From: Flavobacteriales bacterium
GTDB lineage: Bacteria > Bacteroidota > Bacteroidia > Flavobacteriales_F > PHOS-HE28
NCBI GenBank assembly: GCA_016712535.1
Contig: JADJQW010000002.1
Coordinates: 682,001 to 746,000, forward strand
DNA length: 64,000 bases
Reading direction: 5' to 3'
Shown here: positions 52,825 to 60,615 of the stretch, one piece after another
Numbering within the stretch: position 1 is the stretch's first letter
Layout of the letters: every line of letters begins with the position of its first letter
Position numbers and translations under genes: made by a program
Notes under the pieces: generated by a model
Databases searched by the model: none
What the model was told of the DNA's origin: nothing
What the model saw: the letters and a program-made list of their open reading frames with translations, nothing else

Positions 52825-53807
52825 TGGCCAAGGAAGGGAACGTTGCCGTGCGCCTGGGCCTCTTCGTGCTGGCAGGCACCGTGCTGCTCGTGCTCGGCCT
52901 TTATCTGTTGGGGAGCAAGCGCGGCCTCTTCAGCAGCACCATCACGGTAAGCGCTGAATTCCGGCAGGTGGGCGGATTGCGTCCCGGCAACAATGTGCGC
53001 TACGCGGGCATCAATGTGGGCACGGTGCAGCGCCTCACCATCATGAACGACAGCACGGTCCGGGTCGAAATCGCCCTGCGCGAGGACCAGGCGTCCCACA
53101 TCCGCACGAATGCGATCGTGAGCATCGGCTCCGACGGCCTCATGGGGAACAAGCTCATGAACATCGAGCCCGGCGATGGCCCCGGTGCGCCCGTGACCGA
53201 TGGCTCCGTGCTGCACACGTCGATTCCGCTGGATACCGACGCCATGCTGGAGACGCTCGACCGCACCAACGACAACCTTGCCGCCATCACCACCGACCTG
53301 CGCCTGCTCGCCGAGCGGCTCAATCGTCCCGGAAGCGTGCTCGACCTCTTCAGCGACACGGCGCTCGCCGCGCAGTTGCGGGGCTCGCTCTCGGAGTTGA
53401 ATGCCACGGCCCAAGCGGCGCGCTCAGCCACCCAGCAGGCCAATGCCCTCATCGCTGACGTGCGCGGCGGGAAGGGTGCACTGGGCACGCTCATCGGTGA
53501 TCCGGTGGCCGAGCAGCAGGTGAAGGGCCTGCTCCAGCAGTTGCAGCTTCTCAGCGATTCGCTGTCAAGCGCCGCTGGTGAGGTGGAGCGTTTCAGCACC
53601 GGGCTCAATGATCCCAAAGGCCTCGCGCATGCCCTCACGCAGGACACCATCATCGCCGGTGACGTGCGCCGCTCCATCGCCAACCTGGAGAAGGGAAGCG
53701 AAACGCTTAACGAGAACCTGAAGGCGCTGCAGCGCAACTGGCTCTTCCGGCGCTACTTCAAGGAGAAGGAGAAAGACCTGAAGCGCGACGGACGTTCAAG
53801 GGACTAG
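52824..53807 (+). CDS. mlaD: MCE-domain protein, MlaD-like
   Basis: 327 residues from the ATG at 52824; a GTG one codon earlier is also possible. One N-terminal membrane anchor (VRLGLFVLAGTVLLVLGLYL), then a single MCE domain (ITVSAEFRQVGGLRPGNNVR, YAGINVGTVQRLTI). A helical, coiled-coil-rich C-terminus of about 180 residues follows, longer than in E. coli MlaD. It is a periplasm-facing lipid shuttle for MlaEF. The C-terminus may form a needle or barrel as in other long MCE proteins. It ends 4 bases inside a convergent gene. Confidence 0.92.
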   Translation: MAKEGNVAVRLGLFVLAGTVLLVLGLYLLGSKRGLFSSTITVSAEFRQVGGLRPGNNVRYAGINVGTVQRLTIMNDSTVRVEIALREDQASHIRTNAIVSIGSDGLMGNKLMNIEPGDGPGAPVTDGSVLHTSIPLDTDAMLETLDRTNDNLAAITTDLRLLAERLNRPGSVLDLFSDTALAAQLRGSLSELNATAQAARSATQQANALIADVRGGKGALGTLIGDPVAEQQVKGLLQQLQLLSDSLSSAAGEVERFSTGLNDPKGLAHALTQDTIIAGDVRRSIANLEKGSETLNENLKALQRNWLFRRYFKEKEKDLKRDGRSRD

Positions 53808-54205
53808 GACATGAAGCGGCTTCGTTCCTCTGGATTGGGCAGCCTGCAAGCATCCCGCTTCCCGAACCAGCTGTAGCGATTGCGGGCCACCCAATCGTAG
53901 ACCGCATCGCGCAGCGCGCGCGGGAACACGAACCAGATGCGGTGCACGCGCCGCCAACCGCCCAGGTCGATGAGGATCCGGAGCGCAGCGGTGGATCGGG
54001 TGAGCACGACGCCCTCGCGGAGATAGATCACGCTGCTCAGCGCATCGGCGCGGCCGGCCGGCAGGCGTTCATGCGCGGTGCTGCCTTGCAGCGGCGCGAA
54101 GCGGAACATGCCGCCACGGTCGATCCGAAGCAAGCGATCCACGAAGCGGTTGCACAGCCCGCAAACGCCGTCGAAGAAGATGATGCGGTCCTGGTCTGCG
54201 GTCAT
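53804..54205 (-). CDS. DCC-family thiol-disulfide oxidoreductase-like protein (DUF393)
   Basis: 133 residues from the ATG at 54205. The DCC motif is IIFFDGVCGLCNRFVDRLL near the N-terminus, with the two cysteines in CGLC. Later DALSSVIYLREGVVLTRSTA, WRRVHRIWFVFPRALRDAVY and the closing YSWFGKRDACRL are family-typical. A further in-frame ATG at 54307 would add 34 residues that do not match the family. It is convergent with mlaD and divergent from blaI. The exact reaction is unknown. Confidence 0.88.
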   Translation of the reverse strand: MTADQDRIIFFDGVCGLCNRFVDRLLRIDRGGMFRFAPLQGSTAHERLPAGRADALSSVIYLREGVVLTRSTAALRILIDLGGWRRVHRIWFVFPRALRDAVYDWVARNRYSWFGKRDACRLPNPEERSRFMS

Positions 54206-54309
54206 ATCGGCCGCAAGGTCCGAATGCCGGCTGACCCGCCGCCGTTCCTCCGCGAATAGGCCCCGCTCCTTGAACGGCACGTCACTTTCAACTAAGAATC
54301 TCGCCATAC

Positions 54310-54325
54310 AACTATAATCATAGTT
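54310..54325. promoter_or_regulatory. AT-rich palindrome before blaI (candidate operator)
   Basis: AACTAT-AATC-ATAGTT is a perfect 6-bp inverted repeat (54310-54325) in a patch of nearly pure A/T that stands out from the GC-rich surroundings. It sits 13 bases before the blaI ATG and overlaps where the promoter should be. BlaI/MecI repressors bind dyads of this sort and repress their own genes, so autoregulation is likely, but the match to a known operator sequence is only in kind. Confidence 0.5.
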
Positions 54326-54337
54326 ATAATTGCCGGC

Positions 54338-54706
54338 ATGGAGCGATTGACGAAGGCCGAAGAGCAGGTGATGCAGGTGCTTTGGAGGCTTGGGCCATCC
54401 TTCGTGAAGGATGTGGTGGCGGCCATGCCGAAGCCCCGCCCGGCGGTGACCACGGTGAGCACCATCGTGCGCATCCTGGAGGAGAAGGGCTATGTGGGCC
54501 ATGAGGCCTTCGGCCGCAGCCACCGCTATCATGCCCTGCTGAACAAGGACTCGTACGGGCAGGGCAACGCCAAGCGATTGCTGAAGGACTATTTCGGAGG
54601 ATCTCCCCGCCAGCTGCTGAGCCACTTCATCGAGCGCGAAGAGCTGGACGCGCAAGAGCTGGAGGAACTGCTGAAGCTCATCCAAGCCAAGAAGAAGAAC
54701 CGCTGA
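54338..54706 (+). CDS. BlaI/MecI/CopY-family transcriptional repressor
   Basis: 122 residues, the usual length. A winged-helix N-terminal domain (LTKAEEQVMQVLWRLGPSFV, TTVSTIVRILEEKGYVGHEA) is followed by a C-terminal dimerisation helix (RQLLSHFIEREELDAQELEE). The next gene encodes a membrane M56 peptidase and starts 1 base after its stop, the classic sensor-repressor pair. Repression is lifted when the sensor cleaves the repressor in the known cases. The basic tail KAKKKNR is normal. Confidence 0.94.
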   Translation: MERLTKAEEQVMQVLWRLGPSFVKDVVAAMPKPRPAVTTVSTIVRILEEKGYVGHEAFGRSHRYHALLNKDSYGQGNAKRLLKDYFGGSPRQLLSHFIEREELDAQELEELLKLIQAKKKNR

Positions 54707-54707
54707 C

Positions 54708-55841
54708 ATGGACGCCCTGATCTACTACCTGAAAGCGAACCTCGTGTTCGTCGCGCTCCTCGGCGCTTACCATCTGGCGCTGCGACGCGAGACCTGGTAT
54801 GCCGCGCGCCGTTTCTGGTTGCTTGCGTCCGCCTTGCTCGCCATTGCGCTGCCACTGCTGCCCTCCAGCCATCTGGCCGCAACAGCCATGACGATCCACT
54901 TGCCGGAAATCAGCAGCACCGGTTCATCGCTGCCCGGAGCGCATGGCACGGATTGGTTGCGCATCGCAGCGGCCGCGCACCTGGCGCTGACCGCCTTGCT
55001 GCTCATCGTGCTGATCGCGCGTAGTGTCACCGCTTTCCGCGCTGTCGCAGCTTCGTCCGGCGAAGCGCGCTCATTCTTCAACCGGATCCACATCCCTGCT
55101 TCGGTCGTGGAGCAGGATCAAGCCGCGCTGCTGGCGCATGAGCGCGTGCATGCTTCCCGCGGGCATTCTTTCGATGTGCTCCTCTATGAGACAGCTTCCG
55201 CGTTCTTCTGGAGCAATCCGGCCTGGCGACTGGCTTTGCGTGAGCTTCGGCTGGTGCATGAGCTCGAGGCGGATGCCATCGCCCGCATGAGCCACCCCCA
55301 CTATGAAGCCCTGCTGCTCGCACAAGCATTCGGGGTGCCCACCTCCTCGCTCCTCAACTCGTTCGGATCAAACAACCTCAAACACCGCATGACCATGTTG
55401 AAGAACACCCGTTCCCCGCGCCTTGCGCGCCGCAAGCTCCTGCTCGGCATCCCGCTGCTCGCCTTCGCCGTGACGCTGTCCTCCTGGCAAGCCGCCCCGG
55501 CCATCATCGCCCCGGCATCCGAGGCGAAGACGTTTCCAGGAATCGATCAGCAACCGGAATTCCCCGGCGGACAAGAGGCCTTGATCAAGTACATCGGGGC
55601 GAATCTCACTTACCCGGCTTCCGCGAAGACGGATCGCATAGAAGGCAAGGTGTTCATCTCGTTCACGGTGAAATCCAATGGCCAAGTGGCCGATGCTTCC
55701 GTGAAGCGTGGCGTACGCGAGGACATCGACAATGAGGCGCTTCGCGTTGTGCGTGGCATGCCCGCATGGAAACCCGCCCAATCCGGCGGCAAGGCGGTGA
55801 ATGCGCAGATGACCCTGCCCATCGCGTTCAAGCTTGAATAA
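54708..55841 (+). CDS. M56 (BlaR1/MecR1-type) membrane metallopeptidase with TonB C-terminal domain
   Basis: 377 residues. Three N-terminal hydrophobic segments, the zinc motif HERVH (144-148) in LLAHERVHASRGHSFD, and the third ligand region LVHELEADAIARM. Another membrane segment follows near 255. The last 100 residues are a TonB C-terminal fold: FPGGQEALIKYIGANLTYPA, GKVFISFTVKSNGQVADASV. There is no beta-lactam-binding sensor domain, so penicillin sensing is unlikely. This M56-TonB form is widespread in Bacteroidota; its signal is unknown. Confidence 0.92.
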   Translation: MDALIYYLKANLVFVALLGAYHLALRRETWYAARRFWLLASALLAIALPLLPSSHLAATAMTIHLPEISSTGSSLPGAHGTDWLRIAAAAHLALTALLLIVLIARSVTAFRAVAASSGEARSFFNRIHIPASVVEQDQAALLAHERVHASRGHSFDVLLYETASAFFWSNPAWRLALRELRLVHELEADAIARMSHPHYEALLLAQAFGVPTSSLLNSFGSNNLKHRMTMLKNTRSPRLARRKLLLGIPLLAFAVTLSSWQAAPAIIAPASEAKTFPGIDQQPEFPGGQEALIKYIGANLTYPASAKTDRIEGKVFISFTVKSNGQVADASVKRGVREDIDNEALRVVRGMPAWKPAQSGGKAVNAQMTLPIAFKLE

Positions 55842-55915
55842 CGGCGATCGTCACATGCATCGGACGGCGCAAGCAAGGCCTTGCGCCGTTCTTCATTCAT
55901 GTCTCATTGACCCAC

Positions 55916-56071
55916 CTAGCGCTTCTTGCGCGAAGCCCCCTCGATGATCGCTGTCTTCTTGTGGGCCTTCGCTGCGCTCACGCTCATGAAGCGCCCGGTT
56001 ATCGCGCTCCGGCCGATGCCGGCAGGCTTCTTTGCGCTGGCGGTCTTCTTGGCAACGGGTTTCTTCGCCAT
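55916..56071 (-). CDS. Small basic protein of 51 residues
   Basis: On the minus strand, ATG at 56071 to TAG at 55916 reads MAKKPVAKKTASAKKPAGIG and continues RSAITGRFMSVSAAKAHKKT, ending ASRKKR. AAAAGGAAG precedes the ATG as a good ribosome binding site. The RSAITGRF motif occurs in a loose group of very short basic proteins in many bacteria and phages that I know by pattern only. About a third of the residues are Lys or Arg, which suggests nucleic-acid binding. It lies alone between the M56 and T9SS genes. Confidence 0.7.
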   Translation of the reverse strand: MAKKPVAKKTASAKKPAGIGRSAITGRFMSVSAAKAHKKTAIIEGASRKKR

Positions 56072-56197
56072 GACTTCCTTTTCAGCCAAAGTATCCGTTC
56101 CTGCATTGACCGCGGATGACGGATGACAGTCGGAAGCACTGGCAACGCTTGGTGAGGAGTGAGCTTATCGGGATGCCGCAGGTCGAGCCTTCAACGA

Positions 56198-56229
56198 GCG
56201 CGGGCCGGTTCTAAGGAACCGGCCCGCGC
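56198..56229 (-). terminator. GC-rich hairpin after the 56250-58502 gene
   Basis: GCGCGGGCCGGTTC (56198-56211), loop TAAG, GAACCGGCCCGCGC (56216-56229): a perfect 14-bp stem 20 bases past the minus-strand stop. Probably an intrinsic terminator, although no T run follows. Confidence 0.7.
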
Positions 56230-56249
56230 CTCATTGCTTCAATCCGTCC

Positions 56250-58502
56250 CTACTGCTGAATCATCAGACGCTCCGTGTACGTGTTGATACCGGCCGCGAT
56301 ATTCACCAGGTACATGCCGTTGGCCAGCTCCCCGTTGAGGGCGATGGCGGTGTTCACGTAGCCGTCCTGCACCCCGATGGTGCGCTGGGCTACGCGCTTG
56401 CCGAAGCTGTCGTAGATGTCCACGTTGATGCTCTCCACGCCCTCCTCAACGCTGCTCAGGCTCAAGAAGAGCTGATCGCCGTTGTTGGGGTTCGGGTACA
56501 TCGCCACGCGGGCCTCGCTCGTCGCGGTGCTGCCGCCCTCTTCAGCCATGCCGAAGCTGCAGGTGGTGGTGAGCAGGCAGATGTCGCCGTAGGGGTCGCT
56601 GCTGTGGCACCAGGTGGAGCCATTGTCGAAGCTGGCGCGCACATCCACCTCGTAGGTCTTGCCGCAGGTGAGGCCGTTGGTGTTCACCCAGTACTGCCCG
56701 GTGGCGCTGGTCTTCACGATGGTGATGAACTCAGCCGGGATCCGGAAGCGGAACTGGTAGCGGTTCGCGTTCACCCAGTTGCAGTTGTTGTTCATGCGGC
56801 GCACGGGCTTGGCATGGACATACACGTTGGTGCCGATCGTACGGCTCTGTCCGCAGCTCAGGTACTGGTTGCCGGGCAGGTCCATGAGCTTGGTGCGGGG
56901 GCACTGGGCCTCCGTGCTGTTCACCACCAGGCGGCAGGCAGGGCCCCAGTTGTTGTAGGTGCCGTTCACGCGGCCGCGCACCTTCACGTTGTAGAAACCG
57001 CCCTCCACCAATTGGTTGCCGGTCCATGCGTTGAGCTGGAAGTGGGCCGCGCGGGTTGCGCTGGCCGGGAGGCCGTTGCTCGTGTTGTGGCTCTGGAAGC
57101 GCTTGAAGCTGTATCCGCCATTGGGCGCGTACCACCACATCTGGTAGCCGCTGTTGGCGTTGTTCACGCCGTACTCATCGCTCACGTCCTGGTTGGCATT
57201 GGCCACCACGAACTCGCCGCCGCAGGGGCTGATCTTCCAGTCGCGCCGGTCGCAGCTGGTGAAGATCAGGCGGTCGGTGCCCACGGGCAGGCAGAAGCCT
57301 TCGTTGGCAGCGATCTGGCTGGTGCCTCCGCTGGTGAAGCCGCCCTCGCCGAAGGTGCCGTAGAGGTTATCGATCAGGCGCACGCTGCTGTTGATCTTCA
57401 GCAGGTAGCCGCCGTTCACGATGCCGTCGCCCCCGCCATCGGTGACCACCAGGTAGAAGCAGCCATCCGGCAGGCAGGTGGCCTCAGAGCCGTTGCCGAT
57501 CAAGGCGCCGCCACCGCTCTGCACCAGATTGCTGTTGCCTTGCTCGAAGATCTGCCACGTGAGGTCGTCGGTGCCATCGGCCTGGTACACGAAGTCCAGG
57601 TCGGTGGTGCAGATGATACCCGTAGGCGTTCCAGCGCAGACGCAATCCGCTCCCACCATGTCATTCTCGGTGGTTGGGTTATTGTCATTGCAGGCCATGC
57701 CGGGCTCAGGTCCGCCTGGGCACAGGTCGTCCGCATCGCATACACCGTCGTTGTCGGCATCGGCGAAGGTGCCGGCGCAATTGCAGTTGGCGTCATAGAC
57801 GTCGCTCGCGGTGCACTCATCGTTGTCATCGCACGGCGTGCCCGGTTGAGCCGGACCGCCTGGAACGCCCTCGCAATCCTCGTTCGCCAAGGTTCCCACA
57901 CACAGGCAGCTGGCGTTCACCATGTCATTCTCCGTGTCCGGATTGCCATCGTTGCAGGCGTTCCCGGGGACGAGGTTCGCCAGCAGCGGACATGGGTCGA
58001 GCGCGTCGCACAGACCATCGCCATCGGTATCCGGCGATGCAGTTGAGGTGAACTGCCGCGTGAGGGGCACCGACCACGTACCGCTCGCACCCTGGAAGCG
58101 GATGGCGAAGACGTGAGCACCTGCGGCAAGGCAGAGCGTGAGGTTGCTCGTCAGGTTCACGACTGTCCCAGCAGTAACGGTGCCCGAGACGCGGTTCGCG
58201 ATGTCATCGTCGATCCAGTACTCGTATCCGGTCACCTCTCCTGTGCTCCGCGTGAAGATCCGCGAAACCGGCACACTGTACACATCGTTGGTGTCCTTGA
58301 ATTGGATGGTGATCGTGTTGTAGTCCTTCGTGAGCGTCGGAAGCACCAGATTGCTCATGAGATTCACTTGAAGGCTCGGCCCGATGCCGTTCACCGTGGT
58401 CGCACCGGGATCATCGTTGATCCAATAGCGATACTCCTCGATCTGTTGCGCCCGCAGCTGGACCATGGCCAGCAGCGCAGGCAGTAGAAGGAAGCGCTTC
58501 AT
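56250..58502 (-). CDS. Secreted T9SS protein with YRYW modules and calcium-type repeats (cassette copy B)
   Basis: 750 residues. A signal peptide ends near MVQLRAQ. Two modules of about 68 residues open the mature chain (EYRYWINDDPG and GYEYWIDDDIA). A Cys/Asp-rich linker with thrombospondin-3-like loops follows (DTDGDGLCDALDPCP, DADNDGVCDADDLCPGGPEP). A beta-rich central part of about 350 residues (FYLVVTDGGGDGIVNGGYLL) is next. The end is a type A T9SS tail (YPNPNNGDQLFLSL ... ANGMYLVNIAAG). It begins 3 bases after the beta-helix gene. The linker probably binds calcium; the ligand or target of the protein is unknown. Confidence 0.85.
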   Translation of the reverse strand: MKRFLLLPALLAMVQLRAQQIEEYRYWINDDPGATTVNGIGPSLQVNLMSNLVLPTLTKDYNTITIQFKDTNDVYSVPVSRIFTRSTGEVTGYEYWIDDDIANRVSGTVTAGTVVNLTSNLTLCLAAGAHVFAIRFQGASGTWSVPLTRQFTSTASPDTDGDGLCDALDPCPLLANLVPGNACNDGNPDTENDMVNASCLCVGTLANEDCEGVPGGPAQPGTPCDDNDECTASDVYDANCNCAGTFADADNDGVCDADDLCPGGPEPGMACNDNNPTTENDMVGADCVCAGTPTGIICTTDLDFVYQADGTDDLTWQIFEQGNSNLVQSGGGALIGNGSEATCLPDGCFYLVVTDGGGDGIVNGGYLLKINSSVRLIDNLYGTFGEGGFTSGGTSQIAANEGFCLPVGTDRLIFTSCDRRDWKISPCGGEFVVANANQDVSDEYGVNNANSGYQMWWYAPNGGYSFKRFQSHNTSNGLPASATRAAHFQLNAWTGNQLVEGGFYNVKVRGRVNGTYNNWGPACRLVVNSTEAQCPRTKLMDLPGNQYLSCGQSRTIGTNVYVHAKPVRRMNNNCNWVNANRYQFRFRIPAEFITIVKTSATGQYWVNTNGLTCGKTYEVDVRASFDNGSTWCHSSDPYGDICLLTTTCSFGMAEEGGSTATSEARVAMYPNPNNGDQLFLSLSSVEEGVESINVDIYDSFGKRVAQRTIGVQDGYVNTAIALNGELANGMYLVNIAAGINTYTERLMIQQ

Positions 58503-58505
58503 GGC

Positions 58506-59576
58506 CTAGTTCGGTTGGGCGATCACGGTGATGTTCACGGGCAGTTCACTGCTGCCGTTCGTGGCCGGCGCGACCGTCACGCTGCTGAAGTGCGGATTGA
58601 AGGGCACCGCGGCCGGCTTGAAGGGTGTGGAGCTGCCATAGATCCCCACGTCAGAACCATCGGTGGCCATGCCCACACCGTCGCTCGCGGCTTGTAGATG
58701 CAGATCGTCGTCCCAGGTGAAGTTGTTGTCCGCTTCGTCGATGAAGATGCTGTTCGCCGCCACACCGAGCACGTTGCCTGTTGATGCTGCTCCGGGGGTC
58801 ATGTTGCTCACCAGGCCTGCGCTCACCAACAGGTTATTGATGAGAATGGCACCGTTACTTTGCCAGAATGGAGCTGAGGTGCGCGTGAAGATGGAGTTCT
58901 CTGCCGTGAATCCCTGGCTGTTTCCGATGCGCGTGCCCAGACCTACGCAATGGCGCAGGGTCAGTCCACCGCCACTGAACCCGCTCACCTCTGCTCCCGT
59001 GCCCGCTTGGTAATCGAGCACGCATCGTTCGAGTGTGGCGATCACGCCGGGCAGGCCACCCAGCGTGCTGTTGAACACGCATTCCTTGAAATCCGTGCTT
59101 GATGGCAGGCCGGGATTGACGTTGCTCGTATAAAGGGCCACAGGCCGAGTGAATATGCACCGCTCGAACAAGATGTCCTGCGGGTCGTCGTCGAGCGATG
59201 TGGTGCCATAGACCAGGCTTCCCGCAGGTGAGAAGATGATCCCGGTGAAGGTGCTTCCGCCGGCGTCCGTGGTGATGGAGATGCTTCCCGCGCCCGTGCT
59301 CACAGTTGTAGTACCAGTGGCCGCTGTGCTATCCGGGCCGATGCCGGCTCCGAAGAAGTGCAGCGTCTTGGTGATGGAGAAGGCCGATGCGGAGAAGAAG
59401 GTCCCCCCACTGAGGTAGACCTTATCGTTGGGCTGCGCGGCCGCAAGAGCTGCGGTGATGGTGGTGAACACTTGAGGTCCGCCAGCGCCCTCCACAACGA
59501 TGCGGGGTGGTTGTGCCTTGGCCGTGCTTGAGAGCAGGCCCATGCCGAGGAGAAAGAGGGAGATCTTGGTTTTCAT
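58506..59576 (-). CDS. Secreted right-handed beta-helix-like protein (cassette copy B)
   Basis: 356 residues with a signal peptide ending at SSTAKA. The chain begins PPRIVVEGAGGPQVFTTITA ALAA-type, the usual opening of pectin-lyase-like helices, and continues with short repeated strands: GGTFFSASAFSITKTLHFFG, ERCIFTRPVAL, LRHCVGLGTRIGNSQGF. No catalytic residues are recognisable and there is no T9SS tail. It is a close paralogue of the gene at 60616 (shared PFWQSNGAILINN, NNFTWDDDLHLQ). Probably a surface or secreted partner of the YRYW protein. Confidence 0.82.
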   Translation of the reverse strand: MKTKISLFLLGMGLLSSTAKAQPPRIVVEGAGGPQVFTTITAALAAAQPNDKVYLSGGTFFSASAFSITKTLHFFGAGIGPDSTAATGTTTVSTGAGSISITTDAGGSTFTGIIFSPAGSLVYGTTSLDDDPQDILFERCIFTRPVALYTSNVNPGLPSSTDFKECVFNSTLGGLPGVIATLERCVLDYQAGTGAEVSGFSGGGLTLRHCVGLGTRIGNSQGFTAENSIFTRTSAPFWQSNGAILINNLLVSAGLVSNMTPGAASTGNVLGVAANSIFIDEADNNFTWDDDLHLQAASDGVGMATDGSDVGIYGSSTPFKPAAVPFNPHFSSVTVAPATNGSSELPVNITVIAQPN

Positions 59577-59667
59577 GGGGTAATGGTTTCGGGTTGGGGT
59601 GAAATGGGTTTTGGAACCGGCTGTTGCATGCTCATCGGTAAGTGCGGCCGATCGTGAACGATCGCCC

Positions 59668-60612
59668 TTACTGCTTCACGAATCGGGTGCTCCAGATGCG
59701 GTCCTCGTCCGTGATCCGCAGCAGGTAGCTGCCGCTTGCGAGGGCGCTGATGTCCCAGTTGCGGTAGGCGCTTCCGCTCACGCTCCAAGTGGAGAGGTCC
59801 TGCACCACGGCACCGCTCACATCGAGCACTTGCAGGTTCAGCGTACGCGCGGCATCGGCATTCAGCCGCAAGCCGAGCTGCTCGGTGATCGGATTCGGGA
59901 AGAGGACCAGGTCCGTAACACCCGGCAGCTCTTCAATGCCCACGAAGCTTTCGAAAGCCGTCGTGAGCGGTATGCTCCAGGTGCCATTGGCCCCGCTGAA
60001 GCGGATCGTGAAGGTGTGCGAGCCTGCGGGAACACCCGTGGGAAGGTCGGCGACCAGGTCCACCACCGTGTTCGGTCCGATGCTCCCGGTGTAGCTGTCG
60101 GCAATCTCGTCATCGATCCAGTATTCGTAGCCGTTCACCTCACCGGTGTTCTTCACGAATAGCACTGTCTGCGGCACGCTGTATTCGCCGAGCGCATCCA
60201 CGAACTGGATGGTGACGGTGTTGTAGTCCTTGGTGAGCGTACCGGGGTCGATCACGCTGTTGAGGGTCACCTCCTGATCCGGCGCGACGGTGCCGGTGGT
60301 GAACGCCGCCGTGTTCTCGTTCATCCAATAGCGATAGCCAGTGATCGCAAAGCCGCTGCGGGTGAAGATCCGCGTATGGGGCACCGACCATTTCCCGTCG
60401 CTATCGACCGTCTGGAAGCTCAAGGTGTGGTAGCCACGCGTGAGCGCATTGGTGGAGAACGAAGCGGAGAGCTCGAGCTCGCTGGTGGGCGCCACGTTCG
60501 TCGTGATCGCGCTGGCGATGTCTTCATCGAACCAGTAGCGGTATCCCGTGATGTCCTGCGCTTGCAGGTGCGCCGTGGCTGCGATGGCCAGGGCGATGAT
60601 CGCGCGTGCCAT
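59668..60612 (-). CDS. Secreted T9SS protein of three YRYW modules (cassette copy A)
   Basis: 314 residues with a signal peptide ending near AHLQAQ. It consists of three ~68-residue modules, GYRYWFDEDIASAITTN, GYRYWMNENTAAFTTG and GYEYWIDDEIADSYTG, each ending in a Trp/Tyr-Ser-[IV]-P strand and a threonine-rich turn. A type A T9SS tail follows (LFPNPITEQLGLRLNADAAR ... SGSYLLRITDED). Modules 2 and 3 match the two modules of the copy at 56250. It starts 3 bases after the stop of the beta-helix gene, with the same junction as in copy B. I do not know a named family for this module. Confidence 0.85.
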   Translation of the reverse strand: MARAIIALAIAATAHLQAQDITGYRYWFDEDIASAITTNVAPTSELELSASFSTNALTRGYHTLSFQTVDSDGKWSVPHTRIFTRSGFAITGYRYWMNENTAAFTTGTVAPDQEVTLNSVIDPGTLTKDYNTVTIQFVDALGEYSVPQTVLFVKNTGEVNGYEYWIDDEIADSYTGSIGPNTVVDLVADLPTGVPAGSHTFTIRFSGANGTWSIPLTTAFESFVGIEELPGVTDLVLFPNPITEQLGLRLNADAARTLNLQVLDVSGAVVQDLSTWSVSGSAYRNWDISALASGSYLLRITDEDRIWSTRFVKQ

Positions 60613-60615
60613 GAC

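Noticed and set aside
54708..55841. A beta-lactam resistance sensor (BlaR1/MecR1) with penicillin-binding domain
   Set aside because: The M56 peptidase part is present, but the C-terminus is a TonB fold and no SxxK-type sensor domain is seen.
55926..56126. 66-codon plus-strand frame with hydrophobic stretches between the M56 and T9SS genes
   Set aside because: It is the antisense of the small basic protein, where Lys codons read as Phe/Leu; the minus-strand frame has the ribosome binding site and a family motif.
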